Assembly: GCA_019095985.1 (NCBI GenBank) | Contig: CM032665.1 | Coordinates: 33,916,995 to 33,980,994 of the forward strand | Length of the DNA: 64,000 bases | Direction: 5' to 3' | Source of the DNA: Streblospio benedicti | Lineage: Eukaryota; Annelida; Polychaeta; Spionida; Spionidae | Part shown: positions 34,001-56,214 of the stretch, piece by piece | Numbering within the stretch: position 1 is the first letter of the stretch | How the letters are laid out: each line of letters starts with the position of its first letter | Translations under genes and position numbers: made by a program | The notes under the pieces: model-generated | What the model saw: the letters and a program-made list of their open reading frames with translations, nothing else | Databases searched by the model: none | What the model was told of the DNA's origin: nothing

Positions 34001-36353
34001 GAACAATGTCTTTCTATTATCAAAATTATAAAACATCACTTATAAATCAACTAGTATAATCAATGAAGTATAATATCTAGCGTGCATAGCAAACAAATGA
34101 CAGGCCTCTGACGCGGGGCTGTTTTGTTTGCAGCCAGGCGGGAGGGCCGTTTATTTTTTATCACTGGGGAGGCAATAAAAATGTTCAGGAGGCTGCACTA
34201 TACACAGGAGGGAGGGGACGAGAAACATTTTATTATTTTCATGGGGCTTAAAGCAATATTTACAATTTTTTATTCAAATTCACACAGCACAGACAAGAAT
34301 CTATATGTGATTATGCGAGAGGGGGCGTGGCACAGGGTTGTGTTTTTTTACTTTTGGAAAGTGCCTTATAGTCACTTTTGTTAATGTTGCTCCACGTTTA
34401 TGGAATGGTTTACCATCAGCTCTTAGAGATTGCACTGATTTAGATACTTTTAAGATGCTTTTAAAAACTCATTTGTTTAAAATTTCTTTTAATAATGCAA
34501 CTTAATGCACTGTGTAATTTTAAAGTTTTTCTCAATATTTGTATTCTTAATGTTACTGTTTCAATTTTACGGTAATTATTGTGTATCTTTTGTTGTAAAG
34601 TGTCAATGAGCGTATGGATATTGGCACTATAAATACTTCTATATTATTATTATTTCCTGGGGCTTTTTTACACTTTTTGACCATTGCATGATTGAACAGG
34701 TCATCACCTTTTACAGGCCAATCTGTTCTTCGTGCACTTCCTTTGGTTAACATTAACTAGAAAACTGATCCAGAAAATTTTTGCTGTGATTGTATGTTCT
34801 GATTGGTATCCATATTTTCCTATTTTCCGATGCACGATTGTTACTTTTGGAAATCGCCTTACAGTCACTTTCCTGGGGCGATTTTACACTGTTTGACCAT
34901 TGCATTGGGTAGGACATCACCTTTTACAGGTCTATCTGTTCTTCATGCAGTTCCTTTGGTTAACATTATCTAGAAAACTGATAGAGAAAATTTTGCTTTG
35001 TTGGAATATGCTTCAGCCATGCATTCGCTGCAGAGAGTCCCGACAGCAAACGCTCGACGTTCCAAGTGAACGTTGAATCACAAACTAGCGGGGCCAACCT
35101 CCAAGCAGGCATCATAACATCCAAGCGAATTGTGAAACACGCGGATTAAGAAACATCTATAGGTGTTTGGTAGATCCATAAATCTAGATAGCTTTTTACA
35201 CATTTTCATTTCCATCACACACAAAATAGACTCCATAGGAGACTGGCCAGCTAGTAATAATAAGAACTGCTGCTGCTTAAATCTTAATTTTTAATGACTA
35301 CATATTTTTGTGCTGTTTTCTCCTGGCTGTATGGTGCAGTGGTGCTGCTGGATCACAAGGACGTGGTTGAGTGCCAGGTGGTGGATGAGGAGGAGGAGGA
35401 CGAGGTGCACTTAATCAGTGATGCAGAGTCACCGCAGAAACAGGTCAGTCGCTCACTGGTGACAACAGCATCCAACATGGTGATGGTTTGCAATATATTA
35501 TAGATAATTGATTATGGCAACTATAGAATATTTGTTTTGCTGTTGCTTTGACATTAAGGACAATAAGAACGGTAATCAAAAAGCATTACTTTTAACAGAA
35601 TTGTTGCTTTATTAGTGGATGATGATCATTGCACAAAGCTGGTACATTACAAGTGTCTACATCATCTACATCTACAGTACATCATTTTAGCTCTTTCTCA
35701 AATATTAACAAAGATTTTTTTTCATGTGGTTTACAGGGCTTTTATCAGTGTGGGAAATGGCTGCCTGCCCGTTGCCCTGAGGCTGGCAAGTTTACTATTG
35801 GGTCTGCAGGTCTTCAGACTTACCTGCCCAGTTGTCTGGCACCTTTAAGATCCTGTATTTTTACATACTTTTGTCATAATATCAAATATTATCTCAAAGA
35901 CCGCTAAATGGCTCCTTTTTTAAATATACATCAAAAAATTTCCAGACCCCCTAGATATTACCAGGGCTGGTAAGATTTCACTAGAGCCTGAAAGTTTTTC
36001 AACTTGCCACCCCTGGTGTCTAGTACCTATTTTGGAGAAGTTTCCCACACTGCTTTTATTTCGGAAACATAATGTATATATTGCTTACCTACGGCATGTT
36101 GTAGGCACATGGTAAGCCTGCCGCAATGAATACTCTACGCAAACTTCGTGCGATGGTGGCTGCCAACTCATCTGCCAGTGACACCAGTGTGGGAGTGAAG
36201 GTGAAGCAGGTGGAACCAAGGAACGAAACAACAGTGGATGAGGCCGCGGCAGCCGCTGTCAAGTCAGGGGAAGACATCCTTAATGCAATTGAAGACTACG
36301 CAATGCCCAATGTCTTTCCTTGGAATGTCTACTTTAAACAAGGCACAGAATGA
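25131..36353 (+). CDS. Unrecognised polyglutamine-containing protein, about 655 residues, 13 exons
   Basis: Proposed exons: 25131-25209, 25252-25267, 25654-25843, 26389-26486, 26825-27066, 27666-27832, 28408-28523, 28969-29122, 30873-31064, 32334-32489, 32647-32851, 35340-35443 and 36105-36353. The sum is 1968 nt, exactly 656 codons. The first ~150 residues look like a conserved alpha-helical domain (LRLVRNFTGLEIDRVLSS, LPIWRSVLFVLHNLIHSDLS, LLHSLLDKEPELADCLVHHL). The rest is mostly disordered: S/T/P-rich stretches, an 18-Gln run ending the 30873-31064 exon, a helical segment (NAMKQKLETLYLERKVQEVM), an acidic patch (VVDEEEEDEVHL) and a helical C terminus. This composition suggests a nuclear regulatory protein, by inference only; I do not recognise the family. 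Donor 27098 with acceptor 27689 is a second frame-keeping choice. A separate terminal exon lies at 35034-35149. Confidence 0.75.
27190..27310 (-). mobile_element. tRNA-derived SINE head, second family
   Basis: On the minus strand: GGGAGATTAGCTCAGTGGCT, then AGAGCATCTGCC (A box) and GTGAGTTCGATTCCACGATC (B box), separated by about 40 nt, longer than in a true tRNA. Lies in intron 27067-27665 of the polyQ gene. Distinct from the family at 1936. Confidence 0.65.
29343..30422. mobile_element. Non-autonomous hAT-like DNA element, 1.08 kb
   Basis: Perfect 12-bp terminal inverted repeats CAGAGTTGCCAA / TTGGCAACTCTG, of the CAG...CTG form usual in hAT elements. GTGATT flanks both sides with a one-base offset, suggesting a decayed 8-bp target duplication. 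The sub-terminal sequence is rich in CCGAAATTTC/CAGAAATTTC. The interior holds a diverged duplicated block (about 29735-29860 and 30095-30190). A 127-residue minus frame (29342-29725) resembles no transposase I know. It occupies intron 29123-30872 of the polyQ gene. Confidence 0.65.
31011..31064 (+). repeat. (CAG)n run encoding 18 glutamines
   Basis: Nearly pure CAG run with one CAA, ending exactly at the proposed donor (CAG|GTGGAA). It lies in the coding exon 30873-31064 of the polyQ gene. Confidence 0.95.
31700..32250 (-). mobile_element. LINE endonuclease fragment
   Basis: A minus frame 31813-32250 reads NCDIFCVSETHLLEENVIYV and GSGGVGIFVRNSL, typical of the endonuclease/exonuclease/phosphatase domain of non-LTR retrotransposons (catalytic Glu in SETHL). 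The GDLNSRVGD motif follows in another frame (31700-31906), so at least one frameshift separates them. No reverse transcriptase is attached. Inserted in intron 31065-32333 of the polyQ gene, antisense to it. Confidence 0.85.
32975..33790 (+). repeat. Pair of direct repeats, about 215 bp each
   Basis: 32975-33190 and 33572-33790 share GCATCCCAATT.TGAGATTCAT, AGATGTTAATTTTTGTTTCA, CTGGTCAATCATCAATTGTT and CTGCTGTGTGAATCAAAAAT. A unique stretch of about 380 bp lies between. A segmental duplication or two copies of one element, in intron 32852-35033 of the polyQ gene. Confidence 0.75.
34349..34998 (+). repeat. Duplicated intron segment, one copy interrupted by a LINE end
   Basis: 34349-34377 plus 34655-34790 match 34852-34998 (TACTTTTGGAAA..GCCTTA.AGTCACTTT, CACCTTTTACAGG, TCCTTTGGTTAACATTA, CTAGAAAACTGAT). 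The left copy is split by 34378-34654; the right copy is uninterrupted. Confidence 0.8.
34378..34654 (+). mobile_element. 5'-truncated LINE 3' end with ATT tail
   Basis: Encodes the C-terminal signature of non-LTR reverse transcriptase proteins: VNVAPRLWNGLPSALRDCTD, then FKMLLKTHLFK, stopping at 34504. A short 3' UTR and a TATTATTATTATT tail follow. It interrupts one copy of a duplicated segment, so its borders are well defined. Confidence 0.85.
35034..35149 (+). CDS. Probable alternative last exon of the polyQ gene
   Basis: After a good acceptor (gcattcgctgcag) a reading frame of 38 codons follows, starting in phase 1, exactly the phase left by the donor of exon 32647-32851. It reads ESPDSKRSTFQVNVES, continues to ITSKRIVKHAD and ends in TAA at 35147-35149. 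It is visibly more GC-rich than the surrounding intron. There is no phase-compatible donor before the stop, so it should be terminal. Use of it gives a product of about 576 residues without the acidic patch and helical C terminus encoded by 35340-36353. No clear AATAAA follows closely, so the poly(A) site is not placed. Confidence 0.55.
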
Positions 36354-38766
36354 ATTAAAACCTGTTTTGTATAGTGATAACCTGTATAGCATTTTAGTCT
36401 GTCTACTCTGAAAAAGTTCATGCTATCGTTCAGAATTTTTTTTACAAAGTGATGTGAAACACATTAACAACTGATTTCTGAGCAACAAAAGATGATTAGC
36501 TTTTATTAAAATTTTGAAAACTTCACGGTCATGCAACCCAAGAACAATGATATTGAAAATGAAACTAACTGTTTTACTTACCAATATAGGAAGATTTTCT
36601 TAATTTTGCTGTAGGAACTTTGATTTCAAATGAAATTCCTTTGCACGTTCCAATTTATTTATAGGTTTGAACTTGTGCATGGCAAATGTTAGGACTTTAC
36701 TATCTTAGAATCAAAGAAAAGTGTATTTTTGCATAATCACAAATGATTAGTGATAAAAATTTCACAAAGAATGGGAAGACTTGTATTACTTTTTATTCAA
36801 AATGGTACATATGAACTACTAATGATTTAAATTTTGATAAATGTATGTATGGTAATGTTATTTTATAAATTTGTATTAAATGTTATCAAGTTTTGTTGGA
36901 TAATGTTTATGTTTCAGGAATAAATTCACGTCAGTGGTTTTAAATTATTTATTAGTTCAATTCATAATGATCCATTAATAAATTACACTGCATGTACATA
37001 TTTAGCTGGAATTATGAAAATACTTTTCCCTTTAATATTTACATGATCACAGTCACAGCAATGTTGACCTGCATCGCTTACATTTGTGATGCGTGAGAAA
37101 AACTACAATTTGATATCTGATATAGAACTTTGCTTAAGAAATGATTGGCATCTTTGGTTTTCTGTTAAGTTCTTACAATATTGGTGACACAACACAAATG
37201 ACCAGTTTAATAAGTAATAACATTGCAATCCTAAATACTGGAAAAATTACATTTCTCAGACCTTTACGCACAGTCCGTGTATTTGTTGTATAAAGCTAGA
37301 TGCCAAGTTTGGCACCCCCAAAAAACAAATTATTAGACTGTCAATATATAATTCGGAGATGAAAACTCTTTGCAGGAATGTTTTATCAATAAATAAAAAA
37401 TCATATACAGTTGGGATGGTCGAATGGTCACGTGGTTCAGATTAAGAAAACCATCCATTTGCAATAGGTTAAATCATTCCACACATACTTGGTAAAATAC
37501 TTTGCTTATACAAAAATAGATTTGATGTATGATTTTCAATTGTTTCTACACGATGATTTCCAACCTCCTGTAAAATCGAATAACATAAACTATGTTCTCG
37601 TAACAATATAAAACAAAATAGAAAATAAAGCATCGTAGCCATACATTAAAAATTTGTAACCTGCACAAGCACACAACAAACTTCATGATTCACACATCGC
37701 AGTCTTTGTTCCTACAATAATTATATCTTCAGCGAGATCAATTAATTGTCGACACCCATGAGTTTATAGTTAAATTTAAGTAATGTGCAAACAATCTACA
37801 TCGGAGACACTATTGAAATATCTACATAAAAAATGGTACTTATAAACAAATCTGCTGTACCATAGTTACTTCAATACAAAACTGATGCCATTTTAGCCAC
37901 AAGTAATAGGACTGATTTGGGACTAAATGTTTGCAATCACTCAATTAAGCACTTTACAATTTAAATCACCACTACAAAGGTCAAGAAGTTGTTTTATATT
38001 ATTTACGAACGCATTCTTTGAACATAATAAATCTCATCCACAGCACCAAGTATTATAGGAGAAAATATAGACATGAAAACTTGTGATTTCAAATTTTAAA
38101 TCATATATTCGGATGAATTACAAATGTTCACTTTATTAATCAAAATATCATGCTTTTAGAACTGTTTAATCACATCCCAATACAAAGTACACATAACATT
38201 GCTGGTGGGTTAATATTTTGGCTCGTTGAAAAATTGAATCTCATTTGCAGCTAGAAATACTGCATGGGATGCAATAATTGGGAGTCTTCTTAATTTGGGG
38301 TCATTATTTGACATTCTATTATTAAAAACTTGGTTGAATATTTGCTTGCCAAAAATTACCATACATGTATTTCACATACATATTTGCTTAACAGTATCGT
38401 TGGCAAGCTGTGGACACTGCAAATTTCCAGCTTAAACACAATCTTTCAAGAATCAATCTTTTTCACTCACACATACTCTCAAGTACTGACATACATTAGT
38501 CTCCATCACAAATCACATTAGATACTTTCAAACTAGTAAAATAAAACTACTGACATAACCATATATATTACCTAAATATTAACCTTTAATGAGTGCTATA
38601 ACATTGCCATTCATTCACAATCTCAAGTATTGTCTATCGCAATCAAAAGAATCACTATTTTTCACAAACAAACACTTATCCATTTAGAACATGATTCGCA
38701 AGTGACTCTTGAGTGTACTTGCACACTTCACCCTACATGAGGCTAAATTCAACACTATCAAAAACA
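36354..38766. other. Intergenic, tail-to-tail: polyQ gene 3' flank and SLC30A5 3' flank
   Basis: AT-rich. Holds the candidate poly(A) signal at 36919 (plus) and a possible AATAAA on the minus strand at 38132-38137 for SLC30A5, 630 nt after its stop. No other coding frame or repeat recognised. Confidence 0.5.
36919..36924 (+). terminator. Candidate poly(A) signal AATAAA for the polyQ gene
   Basis: AATAAA about 566 nt downstream of the stop at 36353, giving a plausible 3' UTR of about 0.6 kb. Other poly(A) signals in this AT-rich stretch are possible. Confidence 0.4.
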
Positions 38767-48349
<9,583 letters not shown>

Positions 48350-51107
48350 TTTGGATATGTATATTAAGTATTCTTTGCTTATAAAATGTGTAATGTATAT
48401 CAAGACTTCATAGTACTCCGATTGGCAGAATGAATATTTATAAACCGATAATTGCTAATTTCATCTCAACAAAAACATGAGCATGTATTCTGTGGAACAA
48501 AATTTCAGAAGATTGAATCAGAAGCTAATAACACTAATCGTATGGTATCCCAAGATATAATTGACAATGATGCTGTCACATTTTCGAATGATAACAAACA
48601 CTGTTTATTTTGTAAATAAAAGGTTTTATATTAGCCACGTCATCTATAGTAGTTGTTTACTATGAACAACCAATGATTTATTCAATATCAACACGTGACT
48701 GTATCCAAACAAATATTTTGCATTTCTTTCTATACACATTTAGTACCATAACACAATACTGTAGTGTTAAATCATAAATATTGACTTTGAAAGAAGAAAA
48801 TAGCCGAAACCCGGAAGCGGATGTCAGCCATGACAGTTAAGGTCTCACTCAAAGAAAGAAACTAGGTCTCATGTGATATTTTAGATTCAACATACTGACT
48901 AGTATATCATAAATAAAATATACGTTGGGCTGTTGTGTCAAACTTGTTTCAGGCTATTCCAGTCACGAGGAACTATCTAAGATTTTATGTTAGACATTAT
49001 CACTACAAGAATATTTTGTATTCAAAATACTGCCTCTATTAAAGAAATTCAAAAGGGTCACAACCATCAATAATTCTAAAAATCTCATATCCCAGTACTG
49101 TCACAAAAACGGGCAATTTATAGGGACAATTTTTGGACTGAAATAATTTCTCTGTGTCTTTTGGGCAAGTTTCAATTTTCAAGTTTGGCAACCTTCCATC
49201 TTTACTAGATGGGTGCGTGAGAAGATGAATATAAAGATAAATGTTCTATATAGCGAGACAAGGATTTAAACAATAACAAAATGTACTGTGTGGGATAAAA
49301 TGTTAGTAAAGTGGAGTTTGTAATGTACGGAATGAGAGTGGACATCTTGTTCTTAAAGATTTCCAGCAGTGTACGTGTCTCTGATATACCTAATATATAC
49401 GTAGTTGGTTCCAATCTATACTACTATTGTACGAGGGGAAAATCAGTACTGCTGGAAATATTGGGTAAGGTATATGGGCTGCATATGTGAACACAATCTC
49501 TGTATGGAAGTATTTGTATAAGCCATAGCCAATGGGAATATTGACAAGGCCATGCCTGGTATGGAATGTGTCCACAGAATTGCAGTTGGCGGTGTCTAAG
49601 TTTATTCGGGAATTGTCCGTGGAAAGAATGTGTTCCTAAATGTGCCCGTATTTACTGGTAAATGTATTAATTTGTGTTGATGTTATGAACGTGTATGCTG
49701 GTCAGCTGGCAACAGGATGTCATAAGCAGGGATGGCCACTTTCTTGTTCACTATTTGAAACATAAGTGCTAGTCGGTGATTCTTCCGATGGGAGGATACA
49801 ATAGTGTCTCCCATTGTAGCTCTCTGAACAAGGCGGAAACACTGCATGCTGTAGGTAGAATAGTCACTCTGGGCAAATTGTGCTGCTCTATGTTGGAGTT
49901 GCTCCAGTATTGCAATGTTCTTCTTTGTGTAAGGGTCCCATACTTGGCAAGCGTACTCTAGCATAGAATGGGCTAGTGAAAAGTATGCTAGGTATTTCAG
50001 GTTTCTCGAGCATTGACACAGATTGCAGCTCAGAAAGCCAATGGTTTTGTTGCATCTCACGGATACCTTGTCAATGTTAGAATCCTATTTCAGCTAGTTG
50101 GTTGTTGATGAGCACACCAAGATATTTTGAAGCTGGTACCTATTCTAAAATCTGATCACCAATTGTGTAAAAGCTTTCCAGTGGTGTCTTTAATAGACCT
50201 ACAGATGCGCAGAAGCTGACATTTGGATGTGTTAAAGTGTATGTGCCCAGTGCAGTCTTCAGGCCAGCTTGCAGATGATTGAGATCATTCTGAAATGATC
50301 TAATAGGGCAGTAAACAACGCAGTCATCAGTAAAAAGTCTGCACTGAGACTGAATGACAGAAGGAAGGTCGTTGATGTGAGCAAGGAAGAGAAGTGGGCT
50401 GAGCACTGTGGCTTGAGGAACTCCAGAGTCGACATGGACCCAGTCAAAGTGCGTTCCATCCACTACAACTCTTTGCTCCCGAGTCTTCAAGAAAGAGGCT
50501 ATCCATTGGGTCAGCTGTTCACTAATTCCAGAGTGGTGTAACTAATGGAGGAGTCTATTGTGTGGTACAGTATCAAAAGCTTTGAAGAAGTCGAGAACTA
50601 TCACATCAATTTGAGTATTACTGTCTCTGTGTGTCATTAGATCATGAATTGTAGTGATCAGCTGGGTGACACAGGAATGAGCTGCGCGGAAGCCATGATG
50701 TAGGCATGTCTGGATGTTATTGATTTCAAAATGGGTTAGCATATGTTCAAGGATTTTGCAACACACACAGTAAATATCATGATATACAAGAGTTGCTATA
50801 AGCGTTACGTTACTTTTTTGTTTTTCATTTTAGGACTTCTTTTATAGCACGTACGGACTGTTGTGACCAGGGCTTTGGGGCGTTAATCTGTGTGGCACAA
50901 CGCACTTTGATTAAGGCTAAACAGAACACCCGTGTCGTGACGTCAAACTGCTGCTGTCAATTAAGGCATTTACTTCCGTTTCAGGATGAACATAGAATTT
51001 AGGTCAATTATTTGGATATTTTGGTAATATAAATGTACCACACAGGATATTTATATAAAAACATCGTCCCAGCTAATCTATAGGGGTGTGATTAACGGAC
51101 TACCAAA
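48350..51107. other. Head-to-head interval between SLC30A5 and the myosin gene
   Basis: Contains both promoters and a degraded LINE (49683-50770). The outer parts, 48350-49680 and 50780-51107, are AT-rich; I see no further coding sequence or clear core-promoter motif. Confidence 0.5.
49683..50770 (-). mobile_element. Degraded LINE reverse transcriptase (Jockey/CR1-like)
   Basis: Minus-strand blocks in the right order: 50542-50766 (HHGFRAAHSCVTQLITTIHD, then VIVLDFFKAFDTVPHNRLL, motif A), 50140-50490 (SGVPQATVLSPLLFLAHIND, motif B, then a FTDD box, motif C, usually F/Y-A-DD) and 49683-50060 (YFSLAHSMLEYACQVWDPYT, C-terminal region). The blocks lie in different frames, so at least two frameshifts or stops have occurred. 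The endonuclease and 5' part are missing. Confidence 0.88.
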
Positions 51108-51759
51108 ATGGTAAGGCTAATCATCCTCCAGATCCATGGCAAAAATGCTCTCTGTGTTGTCATTATTAATGGTGAACTAATATTGAATAAAAATTATGGT
51201 AATATTTGGCAAAATTAATGTCAATTAGCTCCTAAATACCATTGACAACCACTGAAGTATGATTAAGACGTAAATACTCTGTGTATAGTGAGGCTTGTAT
51301 TCCTTCCAAACGTGGGTTTAAACCTCTATAGCTAAATCTAGCTGTTTCAATGTGGAGTGTAATTAAATTTAAAATGCTTCAAAATGCTACAAAAATGCAT
51401 TTAAGTATTACTTTTTATGAAAAATTAACTGACACTTAAGTTTTATAAGTTATTGTTTTTATTAATTCCCTGGAAGTAAACATTTTTGATAAGAATAAGG
51501 AAATGATATATTACTCTGTTATTGTTATATTACTATATGTATAGACTGTTCAAACCAATATGAATCATATATGAATGGGTATTTTTAGAAACATGTAGAA
51601 CTACATCATGAAATTTATATCAATTTGATAATTCAATGCATGTACATGAATACACACACTATTTCATATTGCGTTGGAATTTCCTTTATATCAAATTTGA
51701 GATCCCCTGTGGGGGTGGGGTCATTTGTTCTTCATTGCTAAAGGATTTGTCACCACTTA

Positions 51760-51812
<53 letters not shown>

Positions 51813-54800
51813 GTTTTATAGTACTGTATTGGCATGAATCTAACCGTACATGTACATTTATAGGTTATATTTTAAGCATATCAGGTCATTGACACCTAGG
51901 GGCTATAACAAGCCTTGGCCTTGAATTACTAAGCGTCATGGTTTAGTTCAAGTCTGTCAGAACGTCTGATAAACAGTTTTGTTTGATATAGTATATCTTA
52001 GTTAGTTTGAATTCTCAACGTGGGAGAACCCTCTAATAGTAAGTCAACATCAATAACCTTTGTATTACTGATGTACATTCCTTTCCAGCCATACCACTGG
52101 CAGAGCCACAATGTCAAGACGAGTGGGGTGGAGGACATGGTTCTCCTCCAGAAGATCACCGAGGCCGCCATTGTGGAGAACCTCAAAAAACGCTTCCTCG
52201 ATGACTGCATTTATGTATCCTTTGCAACACAAAAATGATATGCAGTAGAACGTCTCTATTGAGGCCACCTTTGTGACTAGTGGTAGGTTGTCTCAATATA
52301 GAGGTGGTCTTGATACAGAGGTTAGTTTTGGTAGGTTTTAAGAAGGTTTGGGACCGCAAAAAATGGTCTCATTATAGAGGTGGTCTCGATAGAGAGGTGG
52401 TCTTAATTGGAGGTTCTACTGTACCAGTTGTTTGCTTCTATTGTTTAATGGAAAAGTCTTGGATTTTTGTCCTGTGCTATGGTTATTCAATTTTCAGTTG
52501 CATGATAATTGACTTGATCTTGTGGCCCAGTTTGAGCAGGTGATCTTTTTTGAGCAGTCATCCAAAAATCAGTAGTGTAGTTCTCTGCCGAACTAACAGT
52601 ACACAATACATGTATTTAAAATAGATGCTATTAAATGGGAGGAATTTAACCACAAGACAGTGTTTGAAACTCGTAGGAAAAAGTTCGGGCACAGGAGGGC
52701 CCTTAACTTTAAATAGTTGGGGGCCTTGATTACAAGTTGAGGGCCCTGTTGTGATGTGTGTTTGAAATGTTAGCTTAAAAAAGTGGCAAAGTGTGAAATT
52801 CACTCTGACTAACCAATATTCACCAAAAATAGTTAAGGGACAGCAGGGCCCTCAAGTCCTAAAAGTTAAGGCCACTGGTCAAAAGTTGAGGGCTCAGGGC
52901 CCTCTGGCCCCCTACTATTTCAAACACTGCACAAGAGTACTGAAATTGTTAACTATGATATAGGGAATTCCCGTCAAAGAAAAGCACGTAAGTACATTGA
53001 AGTCATCTGTTTACACATTACCAGATACATTTGCATTAGATTATGCCACACTTGATGACAAAATTGAATCGTGGGCCTCAACATAGATAGGGGTGATTAA
53101 ATACAATATTTACTATGAACACAATATGCATGCATTTGCCTTGCTTGTAATAAGTCATATAATGATAAGTAATGCAAATGCATGCATGTTTTGTATCATA
53201 TATTATATAACCTCCCCTTTAGTATAGATGTCGGGGCCATGGAATGCATCAATAATTAATTATCCCAAGTTTTGACTCATTGGAACATCTGATTTTGTAA
53301 TGTTTTTGCTCATTACTAGCTGAATAATGCAGAAGTTGATACCTAGTAAGAGCAATGACATTATTATATTCTTATATAAATCTATGACTTTCAATTTGAA
53401 GTGATAATGTGACATACAATTATATTCTTGCTCCTATACAGTGTGTTGTCATTATAGATTATACAGTCATAATAGTAAACACAGTGTGCAATCGGCAGGC
53501 AGTATAAAAAGGCCACAGGCAGTTCGAATTAATAGCTGCTAATTAATGTGATATTTGAGGTTCATATTTGAAAATAGGCTTTTAAAGGGCAGGTTGGCTA
53601 TATAAAGGGGTCAAGAAATGACATATTCATCTTTTTTCCCCTCATCCCATTTCCTGATTAACCGACCGTCCCCTTTAGGAAACAGGAAGTTTAAACTGAA
53701 TTTTAGAAAATCATGGTGTGATGCATGCATCTTTTTATCAAGTCAATAAAACTTGATTTTATCAAAATAATAGTAATATACTTTAGAACACATACCAGTG
53801 CAATGTAATAAATATTGGGTTGACATTACAGGCCATTCATACCCTTTTACCCTTTCACCCATTGTGATCAATTGATTGATAGAATGTTTTTTTTTATATG
53901 AGTCAATAAAAATATGTATAAGATGATGCAATAAATATGTTTCCTTTAACAATGCAAACAGACTTATATTGGGCCAGTGCTTATATCAGTAAATCCATTT
54001 AAAACGTTGCCAATTTATGGGGAGAAAGAAGTGGACATGTACCAAGGAGCTGTGAGTCTCACTGCCATAATAATTAGTTAAAAAGTACTAACGAGTATTT
54101 GCGCATTGTTCATCTTGCTGTTTGTTCTTTTTCATGTATTACATCGCAGTGATAAATGCACTATTTAGATTCAACAATCTATATCATTTATGAAAAAAAC
54201 ATTTTCTGTAAACAGTATCCAGCAGTGGTAGTGCGATGTGTGTGTCACTGTGTGGTAACTTACAAGACTATTTTCGTAGCTGTTTATTACATTTAAAGCC
54301 GCTCAAGACCATTATTGCCTTTAAAATTTGAGAAGTGCTTATAGTAGGTGTTCTTTATATGATAGCAGCCAAAATGCAAATTTACTACATATCCGCCACA
54401 TGCAATGTTTACTACTTTTAGGCGACCTATGAAAACCCTCCTCACGTGTACGCACTGACAGACGCCATGTACCGCAACATGCTCATCGACATGGAGAACC
54501 AGTGTGTCATCATCAGGTAATGCCGGGACCCTCCATTTATTTGATAGACCTGCGTACAGACTGTTGGTATGTGGTGAAAAATGAATCTGTAACAGTCTTG
54601 CCATTCTAATTCATAGAGCCAAGACACATATGTGTGATCTATGAAGAGAATCTAATGTGATATGAATGTACCACTGCTAAAGCAGAATGCTGTCTTGCAT
54701 GCTGAAAGAATTAGATTTCAATCAAGCTGAAATAACGATTGAAAGTTAATGATTGAAGATCCATCTAACAACTTTCGCATTGTTCACCACAATACAAAAT

Positions 54801-56165
54801 TGCTGACCCGTTCTCTGTTTTTCTATCAAATCTGTGTAATCATAAAGATTCACTCAAGCAAAAAAAAGAAAATATTTTGTTTTTGGTTGTTGAAGATAAT
54901 GATAGACTCGTGTCTTTAGGGACTAGCTGAACACCCAATAAACTGATGAACCAAATTAACTCCATTTTGCATTGGGCATTATGCTACCGCAAAACTGTTT
55001 CACATTAACTCCCTAGAGTCTTCAGAATGGGCCGTATGATTATGATTAAAGAGTATTATTGCATGATTTCTAGGAATCTATGTGCAGAAAAAAAAACTTT
55101 GAATACAGGTTCCATAACTACATTCAATTGTGTGCCGAGTGGATCTGGAGCTGGATTCCAGAAGGTCGTGGGTCGATCTGGTTATGGGTGTTGAACAAAC
55201 TCACACCAAATCACTGTCATTGCATGTACATGTTTGTGAGAAATGATCAATTGATGATCAATAAATGTGCCAATGACCTGGTGTAAACCGTCCTGAAAGC
55301 AACACTTGGATCACAACTATAAACCACCATATTTATATTACATTTGCATTGTGTACATTACATTGTATATAGAAATAACGATGAATGCAGAGGCTGATCG
55401 GGGTTTTTCTGAATGAGAAAGCTGTTGTAGTACAGGCTGTGAACAAGGCCTACTTTCCGCTCCTCAGTATCCATTGCCTAACATACTGCTATGGTGCATT
55501 GTAATTAGTCAAATACCTTACTGTACATAGAAAGTACATACACAGTAATGCAAAGAAAATTGCATGCACAGTTACGTGTGATTGTGAGTTACATGTGAAG
55601 TGACTGTGGGTCCCATTGGGATTTATGGGTGGCCATGTGTAGTGTGCAGCACAGGAAAGTTTACTGAACGTCCTCACTGTACATGTTTGTAGATGTCAAG
55701 GGATATTAAGAAGAAATCCTGTCATGACCTTGTTTCTGAAAAAAAAACTTTACCTTAAAGTGAAGGTGGATACATGTAGAATATAATCATCATGAAAATA
55801 AGCCGGTAGCTGTGTGCAAGAAAAGAGAAGACTTTAATGTTATGTTCGTGACCATGTTTGCTTGTGTTTTACATGAAATGATAGAGTTCCAATATTAATT
55901 TAGTGAACTTGTAAGAGGATCAGGGTACATGTATATACGTTGAGCAAGTGACCAATGTAACTGTGTTTTTTTTTTACTTCATAATGTAATATAACATAGT
56001 TCATAGTATAAACTTACTTGCACAGTTAACGGCTAATTTTACTTTACTTTTTTCAATAACTAATTATAACGGGATTATTACATCACTGATATAGATATGA
56101 TATTGTCAGTTTTTGCGTCGCTTCAGCTCAGCTGCTGAAGCAAGCATTGTGTTTCGTTTTGTTTG

Positions 56166-56214
<49 letters not shown>

